Positions 1 to 21,414 of a DNA stretch of 27,102 nt are shown here, in pieces. How positions within the stretch are numbered: position 1 is the stretch's first letter; each line of letters begins with the position of its first letter. Below the pieces are notes generated by a model. That model had not been told where the DNA came from and ran no database searches. It saw nothing but the letters and a program-made list of their open reading frames with translations. The position numbers and the translations under genes were made by a program. The stretch is from Paulinella micropora (taxonomy: Eukaryota; Cercozoa; Imbricatea; Euglyphida): contig BJOX01000127.1 in assembly GCA_009731375.1 (NCBI GenBank), forward strand, positions 723,714 through 750,815, written 5' to 3'.

Positions 1-100
1 ATCTATCAATCTATCTATCTATCTATCTATCAATCAATCAATCAATCCATCCATCCATCCATCCATCCATCCATCCATCCATCCATCCATCTATCTATCA

Positions 101-171
<71 letters not shown>

Positions 172-232
172 AATCTATCAATCTATCAATCTATCAATCT
201 ATCTATCAATCTATCTATCAATCTATCTATCA

Positions 233-296
<64 letters not shown>
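1..296. repeat. (ATCT)n / (ATCC)n / (ATCA)n microsatellite
   Basis: Imperfect tetranucleotide array running off the window start, with blocks of CCAT and CAAT variants. Confidence 0.95.
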
Positions 297-363
297 CAGA
301 CAATCGAATCATTGGATAGAGTGCGAGGCTGCGGCCAGTTCATGGTCGCGACTACCGGTCGAC
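297..363 (+). repeat. Unit A copy 1 within (ATCT)n
   Basis: A 67-nt non-microsatellite island containing GAGTGCGAGGCTGCGGCC, repeated with a few changes at 1261-1311. Confidence 0.75.
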
Positions 364-393
364 ATCTATCTATCTATCTACCTACCTACCTAC

Positions 394-464
<71 letters not shown>
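364..464. repeat. (ATCT)n microsatellite
   Basis: Tetranucleotide array with a short CCTA block at 380-396. Confidence 0.95.
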
Positions 465-465
<1 letters not shown>

Positions 466-1068
466 GACGCACGAGCCTACAAGACCAACCGATACAACAA
501 GCTCAAATCTCAAATCGAGGACAACGGATGGACCTGCCACCTTCGACCAATCGAATGCGGGGCTCGCGGCATGGTATCGTTCTCTGTTCATCGATGTTTC
601 CGCGCCTTGGGTTTTTCCCATCCCCAATCCAAATCCCTTTGCTTCAAGCTATCCTCCTGCGTAGCTCGTTGCTCTTTTGCGATTTATCGCTCCTGTGCAG
701 TCAAAAATTGGACTAATCTTCCTCTAGTCCGTATTGGTGACTGCATTCCATCATAGCCGTCCAGTGTTGCATAGCCCGGGCTAGGTCCCTGCGGGGGTTT
801 AGGCCTCATACAATGTCATCATTGTAGCTTGCGCAAGCTTACGGTGCTCAAAACACTTGGACTAACGGCTTCCTTTTCTTTCTCTTCTTCCTTATCCTCC
901 CACTCTCCATTCCTAGATTGCCTTTTTCTTCAACGTCCTTCCTCCTCTTCTTTTTCCAGAACACAGTCTACCCGTGATTCCCATCCCGGACACATGCACA
1001 GTACACAAATTATTGTTTGATGTGAAACTGCGTTCCTTTGCAAGGACTACATTCCTTTGCGACATCTC

Positions 1069-1070
<2 letters not shown>
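465..1070. other. Unique spacer, no convincing gene
   Basis: About 600 nt of non-repetitive DNA between ATCT tracts. Short open frames exist but have no recognisable protein character. It contains two adjacent palindromes at 809-826 and 826-839. Confidence 0.6.
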
Positions 1071-1166
<96 letters not shown>

Positions 1167-1167
1167 A

Positions 1168-1239
<72 letters not shown>

Positions 1240-1312
1240 GATAGATAGATAGATAGATAGATAGAGTGCGAGGCTGCGGCCAGTTTATGGTAGCCACTAC
1301 TGGTCAACGTTC

Positions 1313-1389
<77 letters not shown>

Positions 1390-1402
1390 TCATATCTATC
1401 TG

Positions 1403-1471
<69 letters not shown>

Positions 1472-1480
1472 ATCTACCTG
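1071..1480. repeat. (ATCT)n/(AGAT)n tracts that switch strand
   Basis: (ATCT)n to 1240, a flip to (GATA)n at 1241-1264, unit A copy 2 at 1261-1311, (AGAT)n to about 1388, then a flip back to (ATCT)n through ATATCATATC. Each flip makes a potential long hairpin. Confidence 0.9.
1261..1311 (+). repeat. Unit A copy 2 within (AGAT)n
   Basis: Shares GAGTGCGAGGCTGCGGCCAG and then TATGGTNGCNACTACYGGT with the copy at 297-363. A weaker third trace (TTCATAGTTGCCACTGCCGG) is at 1486-1505. Confidence 0.75.
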
Positions 1481-1509
1481 TGGGTTCATAGTTGCCACTG
1501 CCGGTATGA

Positions 1510-1515
1510 TGTTAT

Positions 1516-1555
<40 letters not shown>

Positions 1556-1643
1556 TCTCTCTCTCTCTCTGTCTCTCTCTCTCTCTCTCCCCTCCCCCCC
1601 CCCCCCCCCTTTTTTTTCTTTTTTTTTTTCTTTNNNNNNNNNN
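1510..1643. repeat. (CT)n, poly-C and poly-T run ending at N gap
   Basis: Pyrimidine-only stretch on the plus strand ending in the gap at 1634-1643. Confidence 0.9.
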
Positions 1644-1900
1644 ATGTATGCATGTATGTCTTTGTTTATGTATGTCGAGGTGTATGTGTCATAAAGCTTG
1701 CAACAAGCTTTCATGCTATATACTATGTATGTATGCATTTATGTATGTATGTATGCATGTATGTGTTTGTTTACATATCACTAGGTGTATGTGTAATCAA
1801 GCGTATGTATGCATGTATGTCTTTGTTTGCGTATCTGTAGGTGTATGTGTCATAAAGCTTGCAACAAGCTTTGATGCGCTATACATGCATCGGTACTATG

Positions 1901-1931
<31 letters not shown>

Positions 1932-1954
1932 TGTATGTATGTAATGTATGTATG

Positions 1955-1985
<31 letters not shown>

Positions 1986-2011
1986 TGTATTTATGTATGT
2001 ATGTATGTATG

Positions 2012-2042
<31 letters not shown>

Positions 2043-2136
2043 TGTATGTATGTATGTATGTGTGTATGTATGTATGTATGTATGTTATGTATGTTATGTA
2101 TGTATGTATGTATGCATGTATGTATGTCATCTATGT
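1644..2136. repeat. (ATGT)n microsatellite with short islands
   Basis: (TATG)n array. Two islands share GTGTCATAAAGCTTGCAACA (1686 and 1847 areas), so at least one larger unit is duplicated. Confidence 0.9.
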
Positions 2137-2437
2137 ATCTATCTATGTAAGTGTGGAGGCGAATTTGACACCATTCTACGTACAGATTTCTATGCATACA
2201 TGCATACATAAATATTTATCTATGTAGTGATGCTGTGACTTTCCTATCAAATCCAAAGAGTGCGATGGATAAACACATACTATCTGCATGAATGTATTCA
2301 TGCAAACATGCATACATACATACATGTTTTATGTATGTAGTGATGCGAGCTGTGACTTCGCCATACGTACATACATACATACGTACATACATACATACAT
2401 ACATACATACATACATACATACATGCATACATACATA
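2137..2437. repeat. Unit B copies between (ACAT)n tracts
   Basis: Two divergent copies of a unit with TATGTAGTGATGCG..CTGTGACTT at about 2218-2292 and 2330-2365. Better copies lie at 3.5-4.1 kb. Confidence 0.6.
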
Positions 2438-3100
2438 CCATCTTACTTAAACAGCAAAGACATACCTACTACATCCATCTATTTATACATAAATACGTAC
2501 ATACATACATACATACACATACATACATACATACATACATACATACATACATACACATACATACATACATACATGCATACATACATACCATCTTACTTAA
2601 ACAGCAAAGACCATACCTACTACATCCATCTATTTATACGTATGTACATACATACATACATACATACATACATGCATACATACATACATACCATCTTACT
2701 TAAACAGCCAAGACATACCTGCTACATGCATCTCTTTATACATACATACATACATACATACATGCATACATACATACATACATACATACATACATACATA
2801 CATGCATACACACATACCATCTTACTTTAACAGCAAAGACCATACCTACTACATCCATCTATTTATACGTATGTACATACATACATACATACATACATAT
2901 ACATACATACATACATACATACATACATACCATCTTACTTAAACAGCAAAGACCATACCTACTACATCCATCTATTTATACGTATGTACATACATACATA
3001 CATACATACATACCATCTTACTTAAACAGCCAAGACATACCTACTACATGCATCTCTTTATACATACATACATACATACATACACACATACATACATACA

Positions 3101-3134
<34 letters not shown>

Positions 3135-3185
3135 CCATCTTACTTAAACAACCAAGACATACCTACTACATCCATCTATTTATAC
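2438..3185 (+). repeat. Seven copies of a ~52-nt unit spaced by (ACAT)n
   Basis: Units start at 2438, 2588, 2691, 2817, 2930, 3013 and 3135. Each reads CCATCTTACTTAAACAGC, then a short segment, then CTACATCCATCTATTTATAC or the CTACATGCATCTCTTTATAC variant, and is followed by a variable (ACAT)n tract. Confidence 0.9.
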
Positions 3186-3392
3186 GTAAATACGTACATA
3201 CATGCACACATACATACATACGTACATACATACATACATACATACATACAATACATACATACATACATACATACATATTCATACATGATGATGTATGAAA
3301 TGATGTTTGTTGTCACTACGCGATCTCACCAAAGAGCACGATAGATAAAACACATACTTACTACATACATCTATTCTTGCATAGATACATAA

Positions 3393-3435
3393 TTTATCGG
3401 TCACCTCCACAAAATGTGGTCAGGTTACCGATAAA
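3393..3435. other. Long imperfect hairpin
   Basis: Arms TTTATCGGTCACCT and AGGTTACCGATAAA pair with one mismatch, and inside them CCACAAAATGTGG forms a second stem. The total span is 43 nt. Confidence 0.7.
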
Positions 3436-3477
3436 ACTACATATGCGGGGCGCCAAGTTTGACGTGCTTTGCGGGTG

Positions 3478-3517
3478 GGGAGGGGGGGGGGGGGGCCCCC
3501 CCCAAAANNNNNNNNNN
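3478..3517. repeat. G-run/C-run beside N gap
   Basis: A G run of about 14 followed directly by eight Cs and then Ns; possibly an assembly artefact. Confidence 0.7.
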
Positions 3518-4195
3518 TAGTATATCTATGTAGTGGATGCGTGCTGTGATTTCGCCATCTCACCTAAAGAGCACATAGATTAGCACATACTACTACATAT
3601 ATGTATTTATACGTGCATACATACATACATACATACATACATACATACATACACACACACACATACATACATACATGCACACATACATACATGTATACAT
3701 ACATACATACATACATACATACATACATACATACATACATACATACGTACATACGTACATACATATTTATTTGTCTATGTAGTGATGCGCCCTGTGATTT
3801 CGTCGTCTCTCCCAAAGAGCACATAGATAAACACATACGACTACATATATGTATTTATACAAACATACAAACATGCATTCATACATAGATAAATACACAC
3901 ATACATACATACATACATACATACACACATTCATTCATACATACATACATACATACATACATACATACATACATACATACCATACATACATACATACATA
4001 CCATACATACATACGTACATACGTACATACATATTTATTTATCTATGTAGTGATGCGCGCTGTGATTTCGTCGTCTCTCCCAAAGAGCACATAGATAAAC
4101 ACATACATATTTATTTATTTATTTAGTGATGCCTGTTGTGATTTCGTCATCTCTCCCAAAGAGCCCGACTTTACGCATGCGCTACTTGCACAGCT
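3518..4195 (+). repeat. Unit B copies with (ACAT)n or (TATC)n tails
   Basis: Copies near 3524-3620, 3767-3866, 4030-4108 and 4117-4199 share GATGCGCGCTGTGATTTCGT and CTCCCAAAGAGC. The first three continue into ATAGATAAACACATAC and (ACAT)n. The fourth continues into CCGACTTTACGCATG, CACAGCTGGTC and (TATC)n. Confidence 0.8.
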
Positions 4196-4218
4196 GGTCT
4201 ATCTATCTATCTATCTAC

Positions 4219-4293
<75 letters not shown>

Positions 4294-4297
4294 CTTT

Positions 4298-4355
<58 letters not shown>

Positions 4356-4416
4356 CTCGCTCTCTCTCTCTCTCTTTCACACACACACACACACATACAC
4401 ACACACACACACTCAC

Positions 4417-4465
<49 letters not shown>

Positions 4466-4510
4466 NNNNNNNNNNCTCTTTCTCTCTTTCTCTCTCTCTC
4501 TCTCTCCCTC

Positions 4511-4558
<48 letters not shown>
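4196..4558. repeat. (ATCT)n, (CT)n and (CA)n tracts with N gap
   Basis: Pure low-complexity stretch: ATCT, then CTTT, CT, a CA block at about 4378-4412, CT again with Ns at 4466-4475, then ATCT. Confidence 0.95.
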
Positions 4559-4561
<3 letters not shown>

Positions 4562-4615
4562 GTTCTCGATTTCATGTATGAGCTGCTTACACAGCTGGTC
4601 TGTCTGTTTATCTAT

Positions 4616-4692
<77 letters not shown>

Positions 4693-4776
4693 GCTATCTC
4701 ACCCAAAGAACCCGACTTTATGTATGAGCTGCTTACACAGTTGGTCTGTCTATCTCTCTCCCTCCCTCCCTCCCTC

Positions 4777-4842
<66 letters not shown>

Positions 4843-4850
4843 CCATACGT
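4562..4850. repeat. Unit B 3'-part copies followed by (TATC)n and (CT)n
   Basis: Fragments at about 4562-4605 and 4694-4750 carry ATGTATGAGCTGCTTACACA and GGTCTGTC, matching the 3' part of the unit at 4117-4199. (TATC)n lies between and (CT)n follows. Confidence 0.75.
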
Positions 4851-4873
4851 ACGTACGTAGGACATACCTCGGA

Positions 4874-4906
<33 letters not shown>

Positions 4907-5048
4907 TGTATGTTAGGTGTCTCGCTTCCGAGTCATGTCTACCATCGAGGTTGCGTCGTAGAAAGTTTACAAAGACTCTACTAGCCTCATCTCAAGCATT
5001 CAAGTGGATGGGTAGGAAAATTATCAGAGCTATATTACTGTTGAAATG

Positions 5049-5229
5049 CAAGTGGCGAAACAGTCAAACTTTGACCTCATCGTTCTCAATCAATATTTGA
5101 TATACGGAAATGCAGCGCATACCGTTGGAAAGCTCTTGTCCTAAGCTTTCGAATGATGGCTTCAGCACAGTCGTATCACTTCGATTGATGGAGAACGATG
5201 AGGTCAAAGTTGGATAGTTTGCCACTTGA
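5049..5229. repeat. Hairpin repeat copy 1
   Basis: Inverted arms of about 43 nt: 5049-5092 contains TTTGACCTCATCGTTCTCAA and 5186-5229 contains GAGAACGATGAGGTCAAAGT. The interior includes CATACCGTTGGAAAGCTCTT. A MITE-like or other palindromic element is possible, but no transposase or clear target duplication is seen. Confidence 0.75.
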
Positions 5230-5334
5230 GTGTCCACAGTAATATGGCTCAGTAGGCTTGGTAGGAAAATTATAAGTGGCTTGCTAGGAAAATTATACTA
5301 TGAGGGAAAGTCAAGAGACAGAAGAATCCTTCAA

Positions 5335-5595
5335 TTTTGAACTCGTTGTTCTTTGTCATTGGAAGGGATACGAGGATACTGCAGCCATCCGCTGAAAGCT
5401 CAGGACAAAGGTTGGCAAAAAAGACCTAAATTTTTGGAAGACTCTTCTCAATTTCCGTCTCGCGGAAAAACTACCTTTAGGAAAATAATACTTCTTGTCT
5501 GGCGATCACAAGAGCTTTCCAACGGTGTGCTCTGCATGTTTGTGTCTCAAGTCTTGATTGGCAAGAATGAGTTGCAAGTTGCGCTGCTTCGCCAT
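5335..5595. repeat. Hairpin repeat copy 3, diverged, with inverted half
   Basis: 5508-5595 is a reverse-complement copy of 5051-5135 (AAGAGCTTTCCAACGGTGTG). 5335-5400 is a diverged forward arm. Confidence 0.6.
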
Positions 5596-5868
5596 TTGAT
5601 GATCCTTGGTAATATATAGAGTATGTGAGATTGTCCTGAGGGTGTGCTAAGCCACGTCAGCTGTGAAGTGCACTTCCTCATTCAGCAGTGCCAAACGAAA
5701 AATTCTCAGCGCCTTGTTTGAAACCCCTCTTTCTTGAGCTGTTATACGTTCAGAATGATTCATAAGACTATTCTTACCTTGAGATAACTGAGGCCAAAGT
5801 TAGCAATATTGCCGCTTGCCTGTCTTTTAGTGATCCTACTAAGGATGTCTAAGTGTCAAATCAGCACA

Positions 5869-6008
5869 ACTTTTGAACTCATTCTCAATCAATATTTGAC
5901 GTATGAAAATTCAAAGCATACCGTTGGAAAGCTTTCAAGCGATTGCTTCAGCACTGATAATCATATCTCTTGTATTGAAGGAGAACGGTGAGGTCAAAGG
6001 GAGATAGT
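5869..6008. repeat. Hairpin repeat copy 2
   Basis: Forward copy with TCTCAATCAATATTTGACGT, GCATACCGTTGGAAAGCTTT and a closing arm GGAGAACGGTGAGGTCAAAG. A further arm-like piece lies at 5789-5823. Confidence 0.7.
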
Positions 6009-7024
6009 TTTCGCCCGGTCACTAGTGGTCAGGTAGTTGAAACCCCTGTTATTAATATTAGTAATAAATAACTATTTCTGAAAGTTGGTGCCGGGCACTT
6101 ACCAGTTTACCAATTTCATACTCACGTCATTTGCCAATTTATTATTAATAATACTACTTGACTCTCAATCACTACGAATAGATTGTTATTAATATTAATA
6201 GTTATGACGCGGCAGTACAGGTAGAACCAGTTACAGTCATCAAGTTCAGTCCCTATTATAATTAGCCTGACGGTCAAGTCTCACTGAGTTATTTACCGTA
6301 ATCTACTATTGATATATGATCCATGACGTGGCATTATATACAATAGACTCTCAGTAAAGTGGAATGCGATTGTATTCTCAGACTAAGGAAGTAGTAGACT
6401 CGGAGGGATCATTTTAATGTCACTGATTTACTGACCGTGGCATCCGGACTGCCGAACTCACTACAATCTGCCGGAATTCCTCAAAAGGAATAGTCAGTCA
6501 ATTGTATTCATTTCGAGTTGCTTCAAGTCGTGTCTACTACGGATTTACGTCCGGGACACTCCTCTGATATCCCATTTTGTCACCTTTTTATTTGTTTAAC
6601 GAACCCGTTACAGTTGCAGTCTTTCACGAATATGTAAATTGCCAGTTATTGTTCCGTTCATAATTACCAACCATTAATTATACATTCTGTTTCCTCATGA
6701 TCTAGTATTGTCCTTGAAGTCAATTTTCGGTACGGTCGGTACCTGGTACGAGTTACCTACATTTCTTATAAATGATCGATTTCTACTACATCAATCGTTG
6801 TCCTAAGTGTGAAGACAATGCCTCAGCAATTATTAGAAATCGCTTGACAGCTCAGGTCCTGGACAACAGCTATCAATTCACAACCTCATGCGCAGCATTC
6901 CCATATCTCAAATACCGATAGAGAAAAATGAGTAAAAATTAACAAGTAAATATACTAAAACTACGTCTCGTCCTGTAATGATATTAATACTAAAAACTAA
7001 GTTCCAGGGCTGGCCCTGCCATGA

Positions 7025-7056
<32 letters not shown>

Positions 7057-7291
7057 ACTAAATTCCCGTCTGACTCAGAAACGTGGCAGACCCTGCTGCT
7101 AAGATTACTTCTGACCCTATCAGTCAGAAACTAACCAAATTGCTGATTCTAAAGTGATTCTTCCTTCAAAACTGTGATAACAGCTGTTTCTTGTTACAAG
7201 TGGTTGATCTATTCCTAAACGTACGTCTAGCTAGCCTGTTTTCCTGCTAGTCGGAACTTTTGAACTTGGCTTATTTTATCTCATCTTCCAC
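6009..7291. other. AT-rich unique spacer downstream of the gene
   Basis: No open frame of note. It contains clusters of TTATTAATATTA near 6050-6200 and an (AT)n tract at about 7022-7048. I see no RNA gene or element boundary here. Confidence 0.6.
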
Positions 7292-17612
<10,321 letters not shown>

Positions 17613-17639
17613 GTCCTCGATCTTCAACACATACATACA

Positions 17640-17663
17640 CACACACAGACACACACACACAAG

Positions 17664-17737
<74 letters not shown>

Positions 17738-17741
17738 CATT
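17640..17741. repeat. (CA)n and (ATT)n upstream of the gene
   Basis: The 5' flank of the gene is (CA)n at 17633-17662 followed by (ATT)n up to the first SINE. Confidence 0.95.
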
Positions 17742-18008
17742 GACACCGTGATAGCCCAGTGGTCAAGTTCTACCATCTGGGCCCTGTCGCCAGTTCGATT
17801 CCCGTCGGTGCCACCAGTATTTTCATTGAACATACCGGTCCGTCTGGACCAGTATTTTCATTGAACATACCGGCCCGTCTGGAAGTGTTGGAACTGCCCT
17901 TGCGGGGGTGTCATTAGAGCTTATCGTCAATTCTTCGTACTCCCCTCACGGGTGAGACGATGGAGGCGCATGTGCAGAAATGCATCAGCCATTGACAGAG
18001 AAGCACTA
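17742..18008 (+). mobile_element. tRNA-derived SINE, subfamily A, copy 1 (duplicated core)
   Basis: The head GACACCGTGATAGCCCAGTGG holds a pol III A box (TAGCCCAGTGG) and, 35-40 nt on, a B box (GTTCGATTCC). A body follows with a tandem duplication of the ~37-nt CAGTATTTTCATTGAACATA block, then a tail module with ATGGAGGCGCATG and GAGAAGCACT, running into (ATT)n. Confidence 0.88.
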
Positions 18009-18058
18009 TTATTATCATTATTACTATTACTATTACTATTATTATTATTATCATTAGT

Positions 18059-18297
18059 GGCACCGCGATAGCCCAGTGGTCAAGACCAACACCATCTGGG
18101 ACCTGTCGCCAGTTCGATTCCCGTCGGTGCCAGTATTTTCAAAGTGTATTTTCTTTGAAGGTATTGGTCTGTCTGGAAGGTTTGGAGCTGCCCTGCGGGG
18201 GTGTCAGTAGATCGGTCAAATCTTCGTACTCCCCTCGCGGGTGAGACGATGGAGGCACATGTGCACATTTGCATCCGCCATTGACAGAGAAGCACTA
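18059..18297 (+). mobile_element. tRNA-derived SINE, subfamily B, copy 1
   Basis: The head starts GGCACCGCGATAGCCCAGTG and ends CGGTGCCA; the first seven bases pair perfectly with CGGTGCC like a tRNA acceptor stem. The body differs from subfamily A (TTCAAAGTGTATTTTCTTTG), but the tail module is shared. Confidence 0.88.
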
Positions 18298-18309
18298 TTA
18301 TTATTATTC

Positions 18310-18412
<103 letters not shown>

Positions 18413-18422
18413 GGGGGGTATT

Positions 18423-18530
18423 GTGCGGGGGTGTCATTAGAGCTTATCGTCAATTCTTCGTACTCCCCTCACGGGTGAGACGATGGAGGCGCATGTGCAG
18501 ATTTGCATCAGCCATTGACAGAGAAGCACT
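18423..18530 (+). mobile_element. 5'-truncated SINE A copy with target-site duplication
   Basis: Only the last 108 nt are present, from GTGCGGGGGTGTC to GAGAAGCACT. They are flanked on both sides by ATGGGGGGTATT (18411-18422 and 18531-18542), a 12-nt target-site duplication that fixes the element's 3' end. Confidence 0.88.
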
Positions 18531-18537
18531 ATGGGGG

Positions 18538-18656
<119 letters not shown>

Positions 18657-18658
18657 TG

Positions 18659-18888
18659 GACACCGTGATAGCCCAGTGGTCAAGTTCTACCATCTGGGCC
18701 CTGTCGCCAGTTCGATTCCCGTCGGTGCCACCAGTATTTTCATTGAACATACCGGTCCATCTGGAAGTGTTGGAACTGCCCTTGCGGGGGTGTCATTAGA
18801 GCCTATCGTCAATTCTTCGTACTCCCCTCACGGGTGAGACGATGGAGGCGCATGTGCAGAAATGCATCAGCCATTGACAGAGAAGCAC
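18659..18888 (+). mobile_element. tRNA-derived SINE A, single-core copy
   Basis: Full length from GACACCG to GAGAAGCACTA, with only one copy of the 37-nt core block. (ATT)n on both sides. Confidence 0.88.
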
Positions 18889-18959
<71 letters not shown>

Positions 18960-18986
18960 TCATTATTATTATTATATTATTATTAC

Positions 18987-19022
<36 letters not shown>

Positions 19023-19101
19023 CATTCTCATTATTATTATCATTATTATCATTATTATTATTTTTATTTTTATTACTATTATTATTATTATTATTATTTT
19101 G

Positions 19102-19368
19102 GACACCGTGATAGCCCAGTGGTCAAGTTCTACCATCTGAGCCCTGTCGCCAGTTCGATTCCCGTCGGTGCCACCAGTATTTTCATTGAACATACCGGTC
19201 TATTTCTGGACCAGTATTTTCATTGAACATACCGGCCCGTCTGGAAGTGTTGGAACTGCCCTTGCGGGGGTGTCATTAGAGCTTATCGTCAATTCTTCGT
19301 ACTCCCCTCACGGGTGAGACGATGGAGGCGCATGTGCAGAAATGCATCAGCCATTGACAGAGAAGCAC
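19102..19368 (+). mobile_element. tRNA-derived SINE A, duplicated-core copy
   Basis: Full length with the core block duplicated and a TCTATTTCTGGACCAG junction that is also found in the copy at 22940. Confidence 0.88.
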
Positions 19369-19440
<72 letters not shown>

Positions 19441-19894
19441 GGAGGGGTGCACAGTATGGCACCCCATGGGAAGAGGAGGTGGTTGGGCCTCTTCCCACTG
19501 GTTCCGAGGCTATGTTGTTGTGTTGTTGTTATAAGACATACACCACGTGGGGTCAAAGGGGTATATAAATTCCGAGATCTAGGGGTGGTGACGGATTTCG
19601 AGGCGTCCCAGATACTTACCGCAAAACGTCCTCATGCGCTGGCAGACCGCATGAAATGTCTGCTACCCCCCTTGAGTACCTCCATTCGACTTATACCCGG
19701 TCTTGTGGAACTCTCTCTTAGGGAACATCAAATCATTTGCAGTTGATTCCCTGCAAGGTATCCGACACGCCGGGCGGGTAGCTATTCAGGGATGGTTAGA
19801 GTCACTTTTCCCTCCCCAACATTCACTGTGTGACTGTTGGGTCGAGGGATGGAGGCGCATGGTCCTTGGACTCAGCGATGACAGATCAATACAC
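19441..19894 (+). mobile_element. Family D retroelement copy 1 (~450 nt)
   Basis: Begins after (ATT)n with GGAGGGGTGCACAG and ends with the shared tail GATGGAGGCGCATG, CTCAGCGATGACAG, ACACTATC. Related to 25147-25640. It may be the 3' end of a longer element; no reverse transcriptase is present. Confidence 0.7.
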
Positions 19895-19896
19895 TA

Positions 19897-19966
<70 letters not shown>

Positions 19967-20057
19967 CATCATCATTATTATCATTATTGTTATCATTATT
20001 ATTATCATTATTATTATCATTATTATTATTGTTATCATTATTGTCATTATTATTATT

Positions 20058-20167
<110 letters not shown>

Positions 20168-20336
20168 GGGAGTACATAGGCCATCGGTCCCTTTCCATGA
20201 TCTGATTGGTATAAAGCTCCTAGAGGAATGTTCTATGCCGTCACTTCCTTTATTCCACCGATTGGTGTGGAGACTTTCCTTATGGAATGGAGGACTGGAT
20301 GCACATGGCCTTTTGGCTCAGCAATTGGCAGACGAT
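20168..20336 (+). mobile_element. Family E retroelement copy 1 (~170 nt)
   Basis: Starts GGGAGTACATAGGCCATCGG after (ATT)n and ends CTCAGCAATTGGCAGACGAT. The tail passes into (ACAT)n then (ATT)n. Confidence 0.8.
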
Positions 20337-20355
20337 ACATACATACATACATACA

Positions 20356-20442
<87 letters not shown>

Positions 20443-20462
20443 TATCACTATTATTACTGTTA

Positions 20463-20589
<127 letters not shown>

Positions 20590-20617
20590 CATCATCATCA
20601 TCATTATCATTATTGTT

Positions 20618-20790
20618 GGCACCGCGATAGCCCAGTGGTCAAGGTCAATACCATCTGGGACCTGTCGCCGGTTTGATTCCCGTCGGTGCCAGTATTTTCG
20701 AAGAATGTTTTCTTTGAAGGTATTGGTCTGTCTGGAAGGCTTGGAGTTGCCCTGCGGGGGTGTCAGTAGAGCTATTGGTCAAATCTTCGT

Positions 20791-20794
<4 letters not shown>
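20618..20794 (+). mobile_element. tRNA-derived SINE B, 3'-truncated
   Basis: Intact head (GGCACCG..CGGTGCCA) and body, but it stops at CTTCGTACTC and passes straight into (ATT)n, lacking the shared tail module. Confidence 0.85.
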
Positions 20795-20866
<72 letters not shown>

Positions 20867-20869
<3 letters not shown>

Positions 20870-21273
20870 CCCAATGGCCTCAAGGCGTTAAACTGTGACG
20901 CCAACTCATAACCCTTTGGTGGTAGATGCTGGGGAGGAGGGTCGTTGCGCGCGTAAAAGATCTTAAACTCCGCATATGCTGGTTGATAGCCCAGGACCCA
21001 GCAGACACCAGATTGTTATGGGTGGGGTTTCGAGGCAGCTCTAGCAACCGCGCTTGGTGTATGCACTTGCACATTCGGTGACGTCTTGCAAGAGGTTGCT
21101 GGGACTGCGGAATAACCTCGGCTTAGTGCAGTCTTGCCCTCAGGAGCTCCATCGGTGGCCCCGATCATCAGGCGAGAGACTGACACGGGGGGGTGGAGGA
21201 CCTCGAACAAGGGTATTGGAGGCTTATGTCCGTTGAGGATATGCCATTAGCTGCATCAGTACGCCTCAGATAT

Positions 21274-21276
<3 letters not shown>
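20867..21276 (+). mobile_element. Family C retroelement copy 1 (~410 nt)
   Basis: Starts CAGCCCAATGGCCTCAAGGC directly after (ATT)n and ends near GGAGGCTTATGTCC, CTGCATCAGTACGCC before (ATT)n. Related to 25777-26191. No coding domain recognised. Confidence 0.75.
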
Positions 21277-21350
<74 letters not shown>

Positions 21351-21414
21351 TATTATTACTATTATTATTACTATTATTATTACTATTATTATTATCATTA
21401 TTATTATTGTTATT

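Noticed and set aside
829-1020. Ser-rich open frame in the 465-1070 spacer
   Set aside because: Short, pyrimidine-rich and without protein-like pattern; neighbouring frames are equally open.
2438-3185. CRISPR-like array
   Set aside because: The spacers are all (ACAT)n of varying length, not unique sequences, and the genome is eukaryotic.
1644-4100. Open frames of YVCM and HTYI repeats
   Set aside because: Direct translations of (ATGT)n and (ACAT)n, equally open on both strands.
18059-18131. Genuine tRNA gene
   Set aside because: T-stem pairing is degraded, no clear anticodon arm, and the sequence recurs as the head of a longer dispersed element.
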